From assembly GCA_025917655.1 (NCBI GenBank), contig CP084608.1:1054001-1118000 (forward strand): a stretch of DNA of 64,000 bases. The letters run 5' to 3'. Positions 58,901-64,000 of this stretch are shown in pieces. The notes under the pieces are model-generated. The model was not told the origin of the DNA and searched no databases. It saw only the letters and a program-made list of their open reading frames with translations. The translations under genes were made by a program, and so were the position numbers. Within the stretch, counting starts at the first letter, position 1. Every line of letters begins with the position of its first letter. Origin of the DNA: Chlorella sorokiniana (taxonomy: Eukaryota > Chlorophyta > Trebouxiophyceae > Chlorellales > Chlorellaceae).

Positions 58901-59940
58901 CCGGCTCCCGCAGCGACAGCCGCTCAAACAGGTCGTTCAGCAGGTCCTGAATGTTGTTTTTTATGGGGGGGAGGGAGGGGGACAGGCTGGCGTGTTGGTG
59001 GCCAGGAAAGCGCACGAAGGGCTCATGGGCGCCTGCGTCGCTCCTTGGTTGCCGCTGGCTGTCGGAGCCTGTGCTGTCGGCGCCACAGCAGCCCCGCACA
59101 CCCACCCTCATCCTGCACGCCCACCTGCGCCGCCTCCAGCGCTCCGTGCAGCTCCCGGGCGCTGACGGGCGCACCCAGCTCCTCCCGCGCGGCCGCCAGC
59201 CGCGCCTCAGCCGCCACCAGCGCCTGCCGCGCGGCCAGCCCGCGCTCGCCGCTGCGCCTCTCCGCGATCTGCCGCGCCTGCTCGGCTTCGTCCGCCAGGC
59301 GGTCGAGGCGCAGCTGGCGCAGCGTGCGCGCCACGTCGGCGCCGTCGCCCCGCTCCAGCGCGGCCTCCAGGGCCTGCGACTCGCGCTGCGCACGCTGCGC
59401 CTCTGTGTCCGCCGCCACCACCACCTCCACCGGCGTCATCCCCAGGTCCACCCCCTCCAGCTGGTCTACGTACAGGCAGCGCAGGCTCTTGGGCAGCCCC
59501 ACCACCAGGCCCCACCCCAGCGCCTTGAGCAGGCTGCTCTTGCCCACGCCGTTGCGCCCCACCAGCCCGTAGCGCCGGCCCTCAAACAGGCGCAGGTGCG
59601 CGTCAGCCAGCAGCTCGCGGTCGCCCACAGCCAGCGCCAGCTGCTTCAGGTCCACATCCCGGCAGGGCGTCTCCAGCGTCTCGGTGTGGAAGCGAGACTG
59701 CTGGGAGGTGGCGCTGATGGCGGCCGGCGCAGCCTGCACGGCGGGCGGGGAGGGGAGGGCAGGGCAGGCTGGACGGGGCCTGCAGCAGTCTGCGGTGCGT
59801 GGCTCCCTCGGGTGGGGTAGGCGGCATGCCGACGTCGGACGGTCGTCGCGGCGGCGCCTGCCGTGCGTCGCGCAGCTGGCGCCCAAGAGCGTGGCCGGGG
59901 AGCAAGCAGCGACTCCGCACATTGATCAGTGCACGCGTTG
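55966..59940 (-). CDS. ABCF-family ATPase (GCN20-like, two nucleotide-binding domains)
   Basis: A soluble tandem ABC ATPase with no membrane segments; ABCF proteins act on ribosomes and translation control. First domain (about 59680-58395): [20 protein letters not shown], Walker [13 protein letters not shown], a charged helical arm (59450-59130), Walker [14 protein letters not shown] (about 58720-58765) and switch [15 protein letters not shown]. The linker (about 58200-57560) contains [20 protein letters not shown]. Second domain (about 57160-56400): Walker [27 protein letters not shown], Walker [16 protein letters not shown] and VLLVSHDQ. A basic tail ends [11 protein letters not shown] at TAG 55966-55968. 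Both LSGGQ-type signature motifs are interrupted at C runs (58811-58815 and 56546-56550), and the linker breaks near 57600. The start is not resolved; 59940 is the upper end of the supported region. Confidence 0.85.
57978..58034 (+). repeat. (CA)n/(CACACG) microsatellite
   Basis: A long CA dinucleotide tract with a few G substitutions lies within an intron of the ABCF gene. Confidence 0.9.
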
Positions 59941-60336
59941 TTTCCCGTGCAGGCTGCTCACCATGTCCAGGTGCGGCAAGGCGCGGGAGTTGCACAGTTT
60001 GGATGGTATCTTTAATCTTTACAAATTCCTGCAATCTTTATCGAGAGTTGTTGCTCCAAGTCACGCGCATTCAGGCTTGCAAGCACCTGCTCGCCTCAAG
60101 TTGGACTTCGCCCGCCACGTCATTCCGCTTGGGCCGAGCCTGGGGAAGGGGGTGCAATAGGCAACCCGCTTATTGGTTTACACGCGTTGTGCGTTCATAT
60201 ACTAATTGAAGACGCAATAGCCAGCGCCCCATCGCATGCATCACCCTTGCATGTGAAAGACTGACCGGCTGCCCGTTGCTACAGCCCTTGAACTTGGGGG
60301 TTGCGAGCCGGAAAGCTCGGGAATATCGGCGGCGCC
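59941..60336. other. Divergent intergenic region (ABCF / zuotin)
   Basis: About 400 bases lie between the supported 5' end of the ABCF gene and the zuotin ATG. The 60000-60260 part is AT-richer than exons. It should contain both promoters and possibly a first exon of the ABCF gene. Both neighbours are ribosome-related in known relatives. Confidence 0.45.
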
Positions 60337-63300
60337 ATGGGGGCAGGTCACCACCACAGCTCCGGCCGCCACAGCCACCGCCGCCTGCTTCAGTATGACG
60401 CGGCGCTGGTGCCCGAGGGCGGCAGCGCAGTCTACTCTCAGACCACCGGGCTGACAAAGAGCTACGGCAAGGACCCGGCGGGCCACCTGTTCCACCTGTT
60501 TGCCCTCAAGCAGGCGGGGCTGTACGGTGCGTGGCGCCGCCTGGCGCCGGCCTGCGAGCAACCGGCTGCCAGCCCCAAGTAGCTAACCATGGCTGCTGCC
60601 GTGCGCATGGGCTCACCCGCTGGCTGGCGTGCCGCCGTTGCTCTGCTGCAGAGGAGCCCCAGGAGGAGGTCGAGGTGGAGGAGCCTTCCAGCAGCGAGCC
60701 CAGCCGGCAGGGCAGCACTGCCGACTTTGCCAGCCTGGAGGAGGAGAACGTGGCGGGGTGAGGCCGCCTGGAACCTCCGCCCCTCCTGCCCTCAGCTTTC
60801 TGCCCCTGACCGCCACTTCCTCGCTCGTCGGGTGTACAGGCGTTGGCTGTTGCGGGCATGGGTGGAGCATGGGCGTGAATGACGTCGTGGGCTGCCGCCC
60901 TCCCCTGCAGGGCCAAGTGGAAGGGCAAGGGCAAGAAGAAGCGGAAGCAGCGGGCAGAGGAGGACGACCTCTACGCCCTGCTGGGCCTGCAGCACGAGGT
61001 GCAGCGCGTGGGCGCATGAACGGCTGCACCGACGGGCGGGGGGGCGCGGCGGGCAGTCGGGACGGCATCCCTGGCAGCCCTGAACCCAGCGCCCCCAATC
61101 ACCCTCTCCCACGTTCCGTTGCCGCAGCGCTGGACCGCCACCGAGAACCAGATCAAGGCGGCGTATCGGCGGGCGGCCCTGCTGCACCACCCCGACAAGC
61201 AGGCGGCGCTGGAGCTGGACGAGGCGGGCAAGAAGGCTGCGGAGGACAAGTTCAAGCGGGTGCAGGAAGCGTACGAGACGCTGTCGGACCCAGCAAAGGT
61301 GGGGATGGGGGTGCTGGTGTGCGCGATGGTCGGGGAGCAGGGAGTGCTTGGGGTGCTGGACGGAACGGACCTGCCGCATGCGCCGCAAGGAGCTGGCACA
61401 AACGGCCTGGGCATGCCATGTGCGCCAGCCGGCAGCCCACTGGCAGACGGGGGAGGGGGCAATCGAGAGCGCGCTGCTCAGCCCCTCCTCCTCCTCGCTC
61501 CAGCTGCAACGTGGCTCAAGCTGCGCTGTACCGCCCCCGTCCCGCGCCCGTACCGCAGCGTCGCGAGTACGACTCCACCGACGACTTTGACGACTCGCTG
61601 CCCACCGAGTGCGCCCCCGCCGACTTCTACAAGGTGTTTGGCGCCGCCTTCCGCCGCAACGGGCGCTGGTCCACAAACCAGCCCGTGCCCGACCTGGGAG
61701 ACGACAACACGCCCATGGAGCAGGTGGGGGCGGAAGGCGGGGGGCCTTGGCGGCGTTGGCAGTGCTGGCGGCGTGTGCATGCTTGTACTGGCGGGCCTCA
61801 GCGCTGCCTTGCTGACGGACGGAAGGGTGGCTCCGCTGCCTGATGTGCAGCTTTGCCGCTGGGCGCGGTGCGCCAGGAACGCTGGGCCGATGGGTGCGGC
61901 GGGTTGCGGGCATGGTTGTGTGGGTCCCACTTGACCCGCTCCTCCCCCTCTCCCACACCGCGCAGGTGGACGCCTTTTACAATTTCTGGTACAGCTTCAA
62001 GTCGTGGCGCGAGTTCCCGCACCCCGACGAGGAGGACATAGAGCAGGTGCGGCCCCGCAGGCAGCGTGCGGGACCGCGGCGGTACCGAAGCACACAGGGG
62101 CCTGCTGCGGTCACTGCTGCACCCCGCGCTTTCGTCTCGCGCGCCGCCGCCGGCTCATCGTTCCCCGCCCTGCCTGCGCCCCACCCCTGCCAGGCCGAGT
62201 CGCGGGAGCACCGGCGGTGGATAGAGCGGTACAACGCCAAGCTGCGGGAGAAGGGGAAGAAGGAGGAGTTCAGGCGCATACGCGACTTTGTGGAGTCGGC
62301 AAACCGGCAGGACCCACGGTGCGTCACTGCTCTGCTGCTTGCACGCGGATGCAATGGAATGAGGTGCCGCGGTTTGTTGGACACCGCTCCAGAGCTCACG
62401 CCCAGTGCAGCAGGAGGCACACCCCTGGCGCTCACTGTGCATCCTCTGCCTTTTCCCCGCCTCCTTCCACAGCATCCTGCGGCGCAAGGAGGCAGAGCGA
62501 GCGGAGCGGAGCGGCGGCGGGCGGAGAAGGAGGCGGAGCGGCAGCGGCAGCTGGAGGAGGAGCGGCGGCGGGCGGAGGAGGAGGCGGCGCGCCTGGCGGC
62601 GGAGGAGGCCGCGGCCGCCGAGGCGCGCAAGCAGCGGCAGTTCGAGAAGAAGGCGCAGCAGCGGGAGCGGGCGCGGCTGCGCCGCCTGTGCGGCACGTCG
62701 GAGGCGGGCGGCGACGCGGCGGCGGGGCTGCCGCCGGGCGCCGTTGCTGTCGACGACGTCGAGGCGCTGTGCAGCAGCCTGGGCCTGGCTGAGCTGCGGG
62801 CGCTGTGTGACCAGCTGGCGGCGGCAGACCTGGACCCTCAGCAGAAGGCGGCGGCGGTGCAGGAGCAGCTGGGGGCGGTGGCGCAGGCGGCGCAGCAGAC
62901 GCAGGCGCAGCGGGACGCGGCGGCGGCGGCGGCGGCGGCCAGCCTGCGCGACGCCGCCAAGAAGGAGCAGCAGCAGATCAAGGCCAAGCTGAGCGAGTGG
63001 AACGAGGAGGAGGTGGGCTGTCAGGAAAAGGAGGATGCAGCTTGGGCGGCGGCGGCGGCGTGGGCAAGGGGCCCTATCAGCCGCCGACGCACCGTCCCGC
63101 AGCGCTATGCTGACGCTGCGGCCGGCGCCGCTCCATGCTCCCCCGCTGGCGCACCTTCCACCCCTTCCAAGCTGCTGCCCGCCCTTCCCGCCGCCCCCCC
63201 CGCAGGTGCGGCTGCTGCGCAAGGCCCTGGACAGGTTTCCGCCCGGCACCGCCAAGCGCTGGGAGGCGGTGCAGGCGTACGTGCGCACCCGCACCCTGGA

Positions 63301-64000
63301 GGAGTGCATGGACATGGTGAAGCACGGGCTCAAGTCGGGTGGGCGCCCGGGGGGGAGGTTTGGGGGAGGGAGGGGAGGGAGAGGGTTCAGGGGGAGGAAG
63401 AGGGGCCACTTCTGCCTCGCACGCGCGCTCTGCATGGGGGAGGGAGGTATCCAATGCAGGGAGGGAGGCGGGGGCCAGCTCGGTTTAGGCGGAACCCTGC
63501 CCCCTTCCCCCCCACACACCAAACCAACCAGCCCGTTTGTGTCTCTGCGCCCTTTTACACAGGCAAGTTTGCGGCGGCCGCGGACCAGTCGTTTGTGGTG
63601 GCCAAAAAGCGGCAGACCAACCTGGCCAACAAGGCGGAGGCGGACTCTCGCGCCCTGGCCTTCACAGACGTGCAGGCAGGCTCCTCGGGGGGCTACGAGC
63701 TGCATTGTGGAGGGTCGGAGTCTAAGGAGGGGGCTCTGCCGCTTTCAGAGCAGGATTATCTGCTGGGCGCGTGCCGCGGTGGTGGCGCTGCGCCTGCCAA
63801 CGCCGCCGCTGCCGCCTCCTCCTGCCGCAGGTGAACCTCAAGGGCGAGGCAGCCAAGCTGCTGGAGCCCGGGGCTGTGCCCCAGCCTGCTCCCGCCGCGC
63901 CCGCCACCGCCGCCGCGCCGTCGCTGCCGCTGCCGGCGGCGACGAGTGGAGCGAGGAGCAGGAGCTGGCTCTGGTGAAGGCGCTCAAGGCGGTGGGCAAG
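60337..64000 (+). CDS. ZRF1: Zuotin/DNAJC2 (ZRF1)-like ribosome-associated J protein, C-terminus cut by the window edge
   Basis: The co-chaperone of the ribosome-associated complex that stimulates Hsp70 on nascent chains. Exons 60337-60526, 60652-60757, 60911-60998 and 61128-about 61297 join in phase. The N-terminal region contains DPAGHLFHLFALKQAGLY and acidic stretches, then a basic run GKGKKKRKQ. The J domain starts DDLYALLGLQHE and holds KAAYRRAALLHHPDK with the HPD motif. Zuotin-specific segments follow: REYDSTDDFDDSLPTECAPA, DFYKVFGAAFRRNGRWS, DAFYNFWYSFKSWREFPHPD and REHRRWIERYNAKLREKGKK, then a Glu/Arg-rich coiled coil (62480-62690) that in relatives contacts rRNA. The C-terminal part has SANT/Myb-like helices (KALDRFPPGTAKRWEAVQAY; WSEEQELALVKALKAVGK at the very end), so the gene continues past 64000. 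Frame changes near 62500 and 63940 probably reflect missing bases. Confidence 0.9.

Noticed and set aside
62155-63705. A 516-codon open frame on the minus strand opposite the zuotin gene (and similar long ones at 60792-61958 and 8959-10002)
   Set aside because: The plus strand there encodes conserved zuotin or FUSC segments. Very GC-rich coding DNA leaves the opposite strand open by chance, and these frames have Arg/Leu/Pro-biased low-complexity translations without domains.
1-64000. Mobile elements or virus-derived genes
   Set aside because: No reverse transcriptase, integrase, transposase, capsid or envelope motif was recognised on either strand, and no long terminal or inverted repeats were seen by eye. 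A repeat-library search could still find degraded copies.

Overview
The window looks like nuclear DNA of a green alga, most likely a chlorophyte of the Chlorella-like (trebouxiophyte) kind. It is very GC-rich. The genes are packed closely on both strands and broken into many short exons by short GT-AG introns, so most open frames cover one exon or are opposite-strand shadows. A plant/algal origin is indicated by a PIN-like (PILS) carrier, a RETICULATA/DUF3411 plastid protein, a DEMETER-type DNA glycosylase, a seed-maturation-like small protein and an apparently plastid-type ribulose-phosphate epimerase. I see no rRNA, tRNA, CRISPR, transposon or virus-derived element.

Layout, left to right: PILS carrier (minus, cut by the left edge); small hydrophilic LEA-like protein (minus, 84 aa, fully resolved); single-finger PARP-type zinc-finger protein (plus); a very long FUSC/aromatic-acid-exporter-like membrane protein (plus, 6.9-15.2 kb); RAD54-family helicase (minus, 15.6-21.3 kb); DEMETER-like 5-methylcytosine DNA glycosylase (plus, 22.2-31.4 kb), divergent from RAD54; indoleamine 2,3-dioxygenase (minus); SGNH/GDSL esterase with an N-terminal membrane anchor (plus), divergent from the dioxygenase; 100-aa SMP-like protein (plus, fully resolved); RETICULATA-like plastid protein (plus); SLC38/AVT-type amino-acid transporter (plus); ribulose-phosphate 3-epimerase (minus); makorin E3 ligase (plus); LRR transmembrane protein without a kinase (plus); ABCF ATPase (minus); zuotin/DNAJC2 ribosome-associated J protein (plus, cut by the right edge).

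The genes do not form one pathway. Three in the left half (PARP-type finger, RAD54, DEMETER) deal with damaged or modified DNA, and two of these share a divergent intergenic region. Two small proteins resemble desiccation-related families, and two (ABCF, zuotin) act around the ribosome in known relatives.

The most interesting locus is the DEMETER-like gene. The glycosylase core looks intact (HhH with Lys, Asp and a four-Cys iron-sulphur loop). A DnaJ (J) domain with an HPD motif lies between that core and the RRM_DME domain, and a short CXXC-like cysteine cluster lies at the C-terminus.

A caveat runs through the window. Conserved motifs in many genes change reading frame at runs of about 4-6 G or C, and the restored frame nearly always needs one or two extra bases in the run. 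This looks like systematic homopolymer shortening in the assembly rather than gene decay. Gene spans below run from chosen start to stop; exon limits are given only where splice sites and phase agreed.
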